Source of the DNA: an uncultured Treponema sp.
GTDB taxonomy: Bacteria > Spirochaetota > Spirochaetia > Treponematales > Treponemataceae
Reading direction: 5' to 3'
NCBI GenBank assembly: GCA_946538875.1
Contig: CAMNHD010000014.1
Coordinates: 1-13,327, forward strand
DNA length: 13,327 nt
The translations under genes and the position numbers were made by a program. Below the pieces are notes generated by a model that was given only the letters and a program-made list of their open reading frames with translations, ran no database searches and was not told the origin of the DNA. Each line of letters begins with the position of its first letter. Position 1 is the first letter of the stretch. Shown here piece after piece: positions 1-6,156 of this stretch.

Positions 1-44
1 TTTACAACGCCTTCAACTTCAATAGCTTCGTCTTTATTAGCCAC
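1..44 (-). CDS. infA: Translation initiation factor IF-1, N-terminal fragment (cut by window edge)
   Basis: Only the first 14 codons plus 2 nt lie in the window, read leftwards from a GTG start at 44-42. They give (M)ANKDEAIEVEGVV, which matches the conserved IF-1 opening where the IEVEG segment starts the single OB-fold. IF-1 binds the 30S A site during initiation. A strong GGAGG ribosome binding site sits 5 nt upstream of the GTG, and a promoter with a perfect TTGACA lies upstream at 93-121. The gene is divergent from the dksA-like gene; from memory the same pair is adjacent in T. pallidum. The identification rests on a short but very characteristic stretch. Confidence 0.82.
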   Translation of the reverse strand, partial: MANKDEAIEVEGVV

Positions 45-63
45 AAATTCCTCCAGAATTTAT

Positions 64-92
64 TTGCCTTTTTTAGAATTTATGCGTATACT
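64..92 (+). promoter_or_regulatory. Promoter of the dksA-like gene
   Basis: TTGCCT (64-69), a 17-nt spacer and TATACT (87-92) give 4/6 and 5/6 matches to the sigma-70 consensus. The predicted start is near 99, leaving a 5' leader of about 37 nt with an AAGGGGA ribosome binding site (124-130), 5 nt before the ATG at 136. The -10 box is the left half of the palindrome ATACTAGTAT (88-97). Confidence 0.6.
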
Positions 93-121
93 AGTATGTA
101 CAAAAGTGAGAAAATTGTCAA
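93..121 (-). promoter_or_regulatory. Promoter of infA, abutting the dksA promoter
   Basis: On the minus strand TTGACA (121-116, perfect) is followed by a 17-nt spacer and CATACT (98-93, 4/6). The predicted start is near 86, which gives infA a leader of roughly 42 nt carrying GGAGG. The -10 box directly abuts the -10 of the opposite promoter (87-92), so two polymerases could not occupy both at once. Confidence 0.6.
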
Positions 122-135
122 TAAAGGGGATTTGA

Positions 136-492
136 ATGAAAAAAGATTTTATCGAAAAACAGAAAGAAAAACTTCTGCAGCAGCGGAATGATCTTTTGAC
201 AGCCATAGCAGGACGCAATGCCGATGTAGCAAAGATGATGGAAGGCTCTGATCCTGGTGATGAGGTTGACACTGCTTCCGATACAATTGACGGCTATCTG
301 ATGAATCAGCTTGGTGAGCAGGATTCAAGGCGCCTTAACATGATAAACAATGCCTTGGAACGTATTGCCCAGGGACATTACGGAATCTGTCTGAACTGTG
401 GAGAGAATATTCCTGAGAAGCGTCTGGAGGCTCTCCCGTTTGCAATGCTTTGCATGGAGTGTCAGGAAAAGCTTGAGCGCGAGAACCGCTGA
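136..492 (+). CDS. DksA/TraR family C4 zinc-finger protein
   Basis: This 118-residue protein starts with a basic, Gln/Lys-rich helix and ends in a four-cysteine zinc finger: C85-x2-C88 and C106-x2-C109. Residues 42-47 (DEVDTA) fit the DxxDxA tip motif that DksA inserts into the RNA polymerase secondary channel. Family members act with ppGpp to adjust initiation at stable-RNA and other promoters. The length is shorter than E. coli DksA (151) but fits the short spirochaete and Firmicute forms. The ATG at 136 has an AAGGGGA ribosome binding site 5 nt upstream. The gene is divergent from infA and its stop lies 2 nt from the stop of the convergent PHP gene. The family call is firm; true DksA function is likely because the tip acids are present, but it is inferred. 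Confidence 0.88.
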   Translation: MKKDFIEKQKEKLLQQRNDLLTAIAGRNADVAKMMEGSDPGDEVDTASDTIDGYLMNQLGEQDSRRLNMINNALERIAQGHYGICLNCGENIPEKRLEALPFAMLCMECQEKLERENR

Positions 493-494
493 GT

Positions 495-1334
495 TCAGTC
501 TATTTTCTGAGATTTCAACTGGCCTGCTGTATAGTACATAAGTTCTGTATAGCCGGCCTTTTTTGCGTGTTCTGCGGCCTGGTCAAAGGCGTAGTCCACA
601 GTGTCGGGACTGTGGGTGTCCGAATTAATCGTGACGGGCACGTTCTTTTCCCTAAGCAGCTCCAGAAAATACAGTGAGGGGTAGGGGCTGTCCATGTATC
701 CTCTTGCCATTCCGCCTGTGTTTATTTCCACACAGACACCGCTGGAAGCAATTGCCTGGGCCGTTGCCTTTATTTCGTTCTTGTACCATGAGTCTTCTTC
801 GCTGAACAGGGGACTTACGGCATTCTGCTTGCGGATAAGGTCGCAGTGCCCCATGAATGTAAAGTCTCCTTCACGGAGCATTTCACGCTCAAGTGCAAAG
901 TATGTCTGCACGGCAAGCTTTACATCTCCTCCAAAGTATCTGCGTATGTTTTCCCTGGTTTCGTCAAAGGGGCCGTCAGCCTCAAAAAAGCCGCCCTTTC
1001 CTGGAACATAGTGCACTGACCCCACCAGGAAGTCAGGCTTGAACTCTTTGTAGCGGTCAAAACGCGGGCAGCAGACGCCTTGTATGTAGTCAGCCTCGAA
1101 TCCTGTGTACAGTTCAATCTTTCCCTGAAATTCCCTGGCCAGTTCCCTTGTCTCCTGAGCGTATGCGGCATGTTCCCTGGGGGCAATGTGCCAGTCGCAT
1201 GCAAAGGGGTACATGGAATGCCCGCTGAACCCAAAGATGTCGAATCTGTGTTCCACCGCCGACTGGACCATTTCCCTGAGGCCTGCCTTTCCGTCGCAGA
1301 ATGTGGAGTGGCTGTGATAGTTTGTTTTTTTCAT
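495..1334 (-). CDS. PHP-domain phosphatase, HisJ/HisK histidinol-phosphatase type
   Basis: The 279-residue product is a single PHP domain of the HisJ/HisK type, a trinuclear-metal phosphoesterase. Candidate metal ligands appear in family order: H7-x-H9, H39 (SGHS), E80 (GFEADY), H108 (GSVHYV), H163 (GHCDLI), D239-x-H241 (NSDTH). The length is normal for histidinol-phosphatase. I chose the ATG at 1334 because it overlaps the upstream kinase stop as ATGA, with GGGA about 9 nt before it; an in-frame ATG at 1349 has no visible ribosome binding site. No histidine biosynthesis gene is visible nearby, so the substrate may be another phosphate ester. Overlap with the kinase implies translational coupling and perhaps a shared role. 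Family confidence is high, substrate confidence low. Confidence 0.82.
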   Translation of the reverse strand: MKKTNYHSHSTFCDGKAGLREMVQSAVEHRFDIFGFSGHSMYPFACDWHIAPREHAAYAQETRELAREFQGKIELYTGFEADYIQGVCCPRFDRYKEFKPDFLVGSVHYVPGKGGFFEADGPFDETRENIRRYFGGDVKLAVQTYFALEREMLREGDFTFMGHCDLIRKQNAVSPLFSEEDSWYKNEIKATAQAIASSGVCVEINTGGMARGYMDSPYPSLYFLELLREKNVPVTINSDTHSPDTVDYAFDQAAEHAKKAGYTELMYYTAGQLKSQKID

Positions 1335-3328
1335 AAGTCTGCTTCCCATGCGCTTACAAGATTTTTTAATTTCTGAAAGTCTATCTCAAAGTCTGTGCGG
1401 CTTGCCTCAATGGATCTGTCGTCGTGAGCCTTTGCGGCATTGTTCATCTGTGCGGCATATTCTGTGAGCTTGTGTACGCTTACGGATGCGGAACTGCCCT
1501 TGATGGTGTGGGCCAGACCTTCCAGCTTGTCGTAATCCTTGTTTTCTATGCTGAGTTCCTCGCGTATCTGCGAAAGAATGTCTTCCGTGTGCTTTATGTA
1601 CTCCGTCATAAGTGCCTTTGCAAGGTCGGCGTTGCCTTCTGTTGTGTCCATAAGATCTGTGACATCCCAAAGGTCTGTTGCCTTGTTGCTTACGTCGACC
1701 AGAGTCATTATTTCCTTGGCTTCCGGGAAGTCCAGCACTGTGTTCCACTTTTTGAGCATCTGCTTTACCATGTCGCGCTTGAACGGTTTTACCAGAATGT
1801 CGTTTATGCCGAGCTTAAGGTATTCGCAGAAGTCTTCCTGGTCATTGTTGGCGGTGCAGGCAATGATTATGCCCTTGTATCCCTTGCTCCTGAGCTGTAC
1901 GGTCGCATCAATGCCGCTCTTTACAGGCATTCTTATGTCCATGAAAATCATGTCAATCTGGGGATGGGCTTCTATCTGGCGTATAGCCACTTCTCCATCT
2001 TCGGCAAGGAATACAGTGGCACCGTATTTTTCCAGGAAGGTCTGGATTATCTTGCGGTTCACAGGGTGGTCTTCTGCAACAAGAATCTTGTTTGTTGCGG
2101 CAATCTTGGAGTCTTCCTTTGATGTGACTGAGACGGAATGCAGGTCAATTTCGGGAATGAACTGCTGGCGCATGACCTTTCCATCCACCGGCTGCAGGTT
2201 GAGTCCCTGGCTGAAGGCTTCTATCAGGGTGTTCAGCAGCTGGTTGCGCTTGATGGGCTTGTAAAGATATCCGTTGAACCAGTCAAGCCGCTTCATCTTT
2301 GCGTCTTCGCCCATCTGTCCTTCTGGAACCATAAGGTAGAGGCACAGATTGTTGATAAAGGCGTTGTTGTTGATTTCCGCGGCAAGGCGCCAGCCGTCTG
2401 TCTTTGGCATAATCATGTCTATGTAGCAGATGGTGAAAGGATTGTCGGCCTTGGCGGCGGCGGTAAGCTTTTGCAGTGCCTCGTCGCCGTTTTTGGCGGT
2501 GTCCACGGAATTTATGCCGAAGTCGACAAGTTTGTTGGCAAGACTCTGCAGCGAAAGTTCGTTGTCATCAACAAGAAGGATCCTTGCTGAGTGTGGAACT
2601 TCCAGTTCGAATTTCTTTTCTGAATCTATGTTTGCTTTGTCCAGAGGAATGCTGAACCAGAAGATGGAGCCGCCGGAGGGGTTGGATCTTACGCCTATCT
2701 TTCCTTCCATCATTTTCACCAGGTTGCGGCAGATGGAAAGCCCAAGGCCTGTGCCTCCGTAATGTCGGGTTGTGCTTGCGTCCACCTGGTAGAAGTCATT
2801 GAATATAAGCGACTGTTTTTCCACCGGCACACCAATGCCTGAGTCTATGACTTCAAAGTAGAGGTCGTTGTTCTTGAGCATGAGCTTTACCAGCATGTAG
2901 CCGGAGTCAGTGAATTTGACTGCGTTCTTGATAAGATTCAGCAGAATCTGCTGTACCCGTGTGGGGTCGCCCATGACCATCTTTGGGATGGAGTAGTCAA
3001 TGTCGGTGATGACTTCAAGACCCTTGTTGAAGGCTTCTATGCTCAACAGGTCAACCACATGCTCGGTCAGGTCGATTACATCGTAGGGGATGTTCTCCAT
3101 CTTGAACTGGTCTGACTGAATCTTTGTAAAGTCAAGCACATCGTTGGCAAGCTGAAGCAGGACATTTGCGCTGAATTCAATCTGCCGGGCGTACTCCAGC
3201 TGCTCTTTGTCCAGTTTTGTCTCCTGCAGAAGTTCAGTGGTGCTGATGATTGTCTGTATAGGAGTGCGCACTTCGTGAAGTGTGCTGGAAAGAAAACGGC
3301 TTGCGCCTTCAACTGTGTTCACGTCCAT
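1331..3328 (-). CDS. Hybrid histidine kinase: HisKA-HATPase-REC-REC-Hpt, no sensor domain
   Basis: The domains of this 665-residue protein run as follows. HisKA has the H-box His18 (STLHEVRTP). The HATPase has an N box (N131/N135), G1 (D162-SGIG) and G2 (GGTGLG, 191-196). REC1 has D254/D255, D304 and K357. REC2 has E419/D420, D464, T492 and K514. Hpt has His607 (AHTIKGSS). This is a full phosphorelay order, His18 to a receiver Asp to Hpt His607. The H-box begins 18 residues from the start, so there is no transmembrane, PAS or other sensing segment and the protein should be cytosolic; input must come from a partner. REC1 shows no clear Thr/Ser in strand 4 (LYLMVPEG). The ATG at 3328 has GGAG 6 nt upstream. 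It lies 20 nt after the REC-STAS-like-REC gene and overlaps the PHP gene by 4 bp. Confidence 0.93.
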   Translation of the reverse strand: MDVNTVEGASRFLSSTLHEVRTPIQTIISTTELLQETKLDKEQLEYARQIEFSANVLLQLANDVLDFTKIQSDQFKMENIPYDVIDLTEHVVDLLSIEAFNKGLEVITDIDYSIPKMVMGDPTRVQQILLNLIKNAVKFTDSGYMLVKLMLKNNDLYFEVIDSGIGVPVEKQSLIFNDFYQVDASTTRHYGGTGLGLSICRNLVKMMEGKIGVRSNPSGGSIFWFSIPLDKANIDSEKKFELEVPHSARILLVDDNELSLQSLANKLVDFGINSVDTAKNGDEALQKLTAAAKADNPFTICYIDMIMPKTDGWRLAAEINNNAFINNLCLYLMVPEGQMGEDAKMKRLDWFNGYLYKPIKRNQLLNTLIEAFSQGLNLQPVDGKVMRQQFIPEIDLHSVSVTSKEDSKIAATNKILVAEDHPVNRKIIQTFLEKYGATVFLAEDGEVAIRQIEAHPQIDMIFMDIRMPVKSGIDATVQLRSKGYKGIIIACTANNDQEDFCEYLKLGINDILVKPFKRDMVKQMLKKWNTVLDFPEAKEIMTLVDVSNKATDLWDVTDLMDTTEGNADLAKALMTEYIKHTEDILSQIREELSIENKDYDKLEGLAHTIKGSSASVSVHKLTEYAAQMNNAAKAHDDRSIEASRTDFEIDFQKLKNLVSAWEADL

Positions 3329-3348
3329 GTGGGTCTCCGCTAAGTGTG

Positions 3349-4596
3349 TCAGTCAGGGGAATTTACAAGTTCCAGAGCCTTCTGGATAATGGCTTCGGGC
3401 TTCTGTGGCTTGACCATATAACTTTTTGCTCCAAGACTGAGTGCCTGTATGACAGCCTCTCGCATTGTGGCCTGTGAGTAGATAAGTATTGGTGCCCCAA
3501 AGTTCTGCCTCTGGAGGTTGCGCAGTATGTCGTAACCGTTCATGTCCGGGATGTAGATGTCAAGGATAAGGATGTCGCATACTTCCTTGAATGCATTCTG
3601 CATGAAGGCTGCCCCGGAATTGTAGAGACGAATTTCCGCACCGGTTTCCTTGAACGAAGCTTCCAGAAGTTTAAGCACAACCGGGTCGTCATCCACGATT
3701 GTGACTCTCAGAATCTCCGTTATGTCCTTGTCGGAGCCTGAACCTGTCTCGGCACTGAACCTGATTTCTATGGAACCTGTTTCGGCATTGCTGTCCTGGG
3801 TAAGGATGCGGTTGGAGACAAGCTCGGAAAGATCAGTGTTTGTTCCTGATTCCACCAGTGAATTGAGCACGTTGTTCAGATTGTCTGCAACTTCTATCCC
3901 TGCATATTCAGGATGGCCTGAAATCAGTTCGCGGGTGAAGTTGTCAAAAGAAAGAATCTTTATGTTCTTGTTCTTGACACGGTTGTCCGCAAGTATGTTG
4001 TCCAGCAGAATCTCAAGGTTTGCGCCGTCCACAAAGGTCAGCTCAAGATTGGTCATCATGACTATGATTTTTGGTTCGCGGAGGGTGTTTTTGTCTATGA
4101 GCTCCGCCACCTTGTACTTGAGAAGTGCCATTTTCTCACGGTTGAGGCCCTGAGCCACCTCTATGAAGATGATGTTGCCGTTGGTGTGGGTCTCAAGCAC
4201 GCAGGGAGTGTCGTCCATGGTGAAGTTTGCGTGCAGCACACGGCCTATTGCCTCAAAGAAAATGTCGAATTTGATAGGCTTGGCAAAGTATTTGATGACG
4301 CCGTACTTGGCAAGTGTGGCCACATGGCCGCGCGGAATGGTGGGGCCGCTTATGATGATAGGAATTTTGCATGCATTGGGGTCCTGGCGCTTGTTTTCAA
4401 GAAGGTCATCCAGAGTGTCGATGCTTTCCTCGACATCTATGATGATCAGGTCAGGAAGTAGACTTATTATTTTTGTGTAAGCGTCCCTGTTGCCGGTGGA
4501 GGTTTCTACGGTAACCTGTTCCGAAATGAGCTTATCGTGCAAGTATTCCCTAAAAAGTGGTGAGCCGTCAATCAAAAGCACTTGTTTCATATACAC
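3349..4596 (-). CDS. Response-regulator-like protein: REC, STAS-like middle domain, REC
   Basis: The first gene of the signalling operon encodes about 415 residues. The N-terminal receiver (about 3-125) has D10, phospho-acceptor D54, S83 and K106, but Gly11 stands where the second acidic residue usually is. The C-terminal receiver (about 296-413) is complete: D302-D304, D346, S374, K396. Between them residues 139-245 alternate beta and alpha segments; the stretch near 176-200 (KIIVMMTNLELTFVDGANL) resembles the core of a STAS/anti-sigma-antagonist domain. That middle call is inference. There is no DNA-binding, cyclase or other output. Start choice is open: the GTG at 4596 has GGAG 6 nt upstream, while the ATG at 4590 gives a typical receiver opening (MKQVLLIDGS) and coincides with the predicted transcription start. 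It is a likely phosphotransfer partner of the next gene. Confidence 0.85.
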   Translation of the reverse strand: MYMKQVLLIDGSPLFREYLHDKLISEQVTVETSTGNRDAYTKIISLLPDLIIIDVEESIDTLDDLLENKRQDPNACKIPIIISGPTIPRGHVATLAKYGVIKYFAKPIKFDIFFEAIGRVLHANFTMDDTPCVLETHTNGNIIFIEVAQGLNREKMALLKYKVAELIDKNTLREPKIIVMMTNLELTFVDGANLEILLDNILADNRVKNKNIKILSFDNFTRELISGHPEYAGIEVADNLNNVLNSLVESGTNTDLSELVSNRILTQDSNAETGSIEIRFSAETGSGSDKDITEILRVTIVDDDPVVLKLLEASFKETGAEIRLYNSGAAFMQNAFKEVCDILILDIYIPDMNGYDILRNLQRQNFGAPILIYSQATMREAVIQALSLGAKSYMVKPQKPEAIIQKALELVNSPD

Positions 4597-4620
4597 ATTT
4601 TACTCCATTGGGTGTATAAT
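4592..4620 (+). promoter_or_regulatory. Promoter of the leader ORF and DJ-1/PfpI gene
   Basis: TACACA (4592-4597, 4/6), a 17-nt spacer and a perfect TATAAT (4615-4620). The predicted start is near 4627, giving a leader of about 87 nt before the DJ-1/PfpI ATG at 4714. It interleaves with the minus-strand promoter of the signalling operon. Confidence 0.55.
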
Positions 4621-4625
4621 TTCAA
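4597..4625 (-). promoter_or_regulatory. Promoter of the signalling operon (possible leaderless start)
   Basis: On the minus strand TTGAAA (4625-4620), 17 nt and TAAAAT (4602-4597) each match consensus at 5/6. The predicted +1 is 4590, the A of the in-frame ATG. The -35 overlaps by 1 nt the -10 of the opposite promoter at 4615-4620. If it is used as predicted, the GTG at 4596 and the GGAG before it would not be in the mRNA. Confidence 0.5.
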
Positions 4626-4643
4626 CTTGGAAGGAAGAAATCC

Positions 4644-4712
4644 GTGGCTGGGCGTAAAATCCGCAAAGCCTCTTCTACACTTTTCGGCATTTTTTACAGG
4701 AGTTATAAATAG
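4644..4712 (+). CDS. Candidate 22-residue basic leader peptide
   Basis: A GTG at 4644 follows AAGGAAG (4631-4637) with a 6-nt gap and opens 22 codons ending in TAG at 4710-4712, one base before the DJ-1/PfpI ATG at 4714. The peptide begins MAGRKIRKAS and ends in a Lys/Tyr/Arg-rich tail, so it is strongly basic. It contains the AGGAG ribosome binding site (4698-4702) of the downstream gene, an arrangement that could couple translation of the two. It has no hydrophobic segment long enough for a membrane anchor. It is seen only as an ORF with a good ribosome binding site and may be chance. Confidence 0.3.
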   Translation: MAGRKIRKASSTLFGIFYRSYK

Positions 4713-4713
4713 A

Positions 4714-5301
4714 ATGAAAAAAGCATTGGTTTTTATTTCTGATGGAAGCGAAGAAATCGAAGCAATCACCCCTTTGGACTACCTTAGAAGGGCCGGGGTG
4801 CAGCTTACTCTTGCCGCTGCGGGCACATGGAGCATGGAAGGGGAGAGGCCCCTGGTAAAATGCAGTCATGGGCTGGAAGTTTTGGCGGAATCAAGCGTGG
4901 ATGCCCTGGGTCCTGATGCGGCTGACGAGTTTGATGCGGTTGTTGTCCCGGGAGGAATGCCCGGTTCGGCAAAATTTGCGTATGATGAGAGGCTGATTTC
5001 TCTGCTTGATGCCTTTGAGGAAAAGGGAAAGCTTGTGTGTGCAATCTGTGCGGCTCCTGCGCTGGTTCTTTCCAGGACAAAGGCTCTGTGCGGGAAAAAG
5101 TGGACCTGTTACCCCGGTATGGCGGATCAGGCGGCGGCTTTTGCGGATAGTTATGAGGACGGAAAGCCTTTTGTGCATGACGCAAACGTTATTACCGGAA
5201 GAGGTCCCGGAGCGGCGGAGGAATTCGCCATGGAAATTGTAAAGACTCTCTGCGGTGAGGAAGTTGCCGGAAAAATCAAGGCTGGGGCCGTGCAGCGCTA
5301 G
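4714..5301 (+). CDS. DJ-1/PfpI (YajL/ThiJ-like) family protein
   Basis: This 195-residue protein has the DJ-1 fold signature: an early Glu (E16 in GSEEIEA), the GGMPG loop at 80-84, the nucleophile-elbow cysteine C112 in AICAAPA, and a late GRGPGAAEEF segment (162-171). The length fits the DJ-1/YajL group, whose members are linked to oxidative-stress protection, glyoxalase-like and proposed deglycase activity; which applies here cannot be told. I chose the ATG at 4714 because homology begins MKKALVFISDG and AGGAG lies about 11 nt upstream; a longer in-frame ORF from 4582 begins upstream of the promoter. It is a monocistronic plus-strand unit, or two-gene with the candidate leader ORF, convergent with the membrane LuxR-type gene. 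Confidence 0.9.
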   Translation: MKKALVFISDGSEEIEAITPLDYLRRAGVQLTLAAAGTWSMEGERPLVKCSHGLEVLAESSVDALGPDAADEFDAVVVPGGMPGSAKFAYDERLISLLDAFEEKGKLVCAICAAPALVLSRTKALCGKKWTCYPGMADQAAAFADSYEDGKPFVHDANVITGRGPGAAEEFAMEIVKTLCGEEVAGKIKAGAVQR

Positions 5302-5386
5302 CGCGGTCAGCGGTGCGCCGTACGCTTGACTGAGCCACGCCGTGCGCTCCCCCAAACTGCCGCCCTAAGCCAAGAAGCAGATAATA

Positions 5387-6145
5387 TTATTCCTCAGGTG
5401 CCAAAGTGCGGGAGTCAACCCAGCAGAACTCATAATTGTGATAAGCCGTAAGAAATTCCGTCTTGTCGTGGACATTCAGAATGCGGTACAACTCAAGAAT
5501 CCTGGCCTTGACCTTGCTCTCCGACACCCCATGCCTCTGCGCGATGACACTGTATTTTTCACCGCGGATTACAGCCCTGAGCCATTCCACCTCATATTCA
5601 AGACAGTCCTTTTCCGTAAAGGTATAAGAGCTTTTGTGCTGCTCAAGCTCCTTGAACCTGGGGTAGAACAGCAGGTAGATTATAGTGACCAAAAACGAAC
5701 TGCCCGCAATATGCATGAGAGACATAAAGAACTGCAGGTAACCGGCCGTCCATAACTGCATCAGCAGGGCCACGGCAGGCAGAATGCTCAAAATCACAAT
5801 CCTACGGTTACGGTGCTTGTCAAGAAGTCCTGCAATAAACATAAATGCAATGCACGTAGTAATGCAAAGTGCACCAAGCACATTGCCTCCGTCAAGGAGA
5901 TTCCCCACGCCGTACACATAAAGAATAACAGCGTAGACAATGTATTGCCTGGGGCTGGTGACAAGATAGATAAAACCTAGGAAGGCCACCGTGTTCATGC
6001 ACAGCGGCAGGTAGCGCATAAAAAGCGATAGAGTAAACCTGCGGGAAATACCATACTGCAGGATGGCGGTAATCAGAGCTAAAGAAGTGACAAACAGACC
6101 CGTAGAAGCAATTCTAGACCAAATTTTCGTTTCATCATACTTCAT
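5387..6145 (-). CDS. Six-helix membrane protein with C-terminal LuxR-type HTH
   Basis: The 252-residue protein has about six hydrophobic segments (roughly 13-32, 42-62, 66-83, 88-108, 115-133, 138-161) followed by a soluble tail. Residues about 176-238 form a LuxR/sigma-4-like helix-turn-helix: TFTEKDCLEYEVEWLRAVIR, then YSVIAQRHGVSESKVKARI with a recognition helix near 207-220. It is probably a membrane-bound transcription regulator that senses a membrane or small-molecule signal; no ligand domain is recognisable. The ATG at 6145 lies 11 nt after the stop of the flavin-reductase-like gene, with AGGA overlapping that stop region, so the two are co-transcribed. The 85 nt between its stop and the convergent DJ-1/PfpI stop hold GC-rich sequence but no clear terminator. 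Target genes are unknown; its own operon is the obvious first candidate. Confidence 0.78.
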   Translation of the reverse strand: MKYDETKIWSRIASTGLFVTSLALITAILQYGISRRFTLSLFMRYLPLCMNTVAFLGFIYLVTSPRQYIVYAVILYVYGVGNLLDGGNVLGALCITTCIAFMFIAGLLDKHRNRRIVILSILPAVALLMQLWTAGYLQFFMSLMHIAGSSFLVTIIYLLFYPRFKELEQHKSSYTFTEKDCLEYEVEWLRAVIRGEKYSVIAQRHGVSESKVKARILELYRILNVHDKTEFLTAYHNYEFCWVDSRTLAPEE

Positions 6146-6156
6146 GGACAGAAATC

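Noticed and set aside
1424..2264. Long open frames on the plus strand opposite the hybrid kinase (up to about 240 codons)
   Set aside because: They lie antisense to a gene with all kinase, receiver and Hpt motifs, have no ribosome binding site and encode no recognisable domain.
4582..4713. N-terminal extension of the DJ-1/PfpI protein
   Set aside because: The upstream in-frame codons begin before the predicted promoter, have no ribosome binding site, and the family homology starts at the ATG at 4714.
5295..5349. GC-rich sequence with the palindrome GCGCTAGCGC at the end of the DJ-1/PfpI gene, looked at as a terminator
   Set aside because: The palindrome has no loop, longer arms do not pair well, and there is no T run on either strand.
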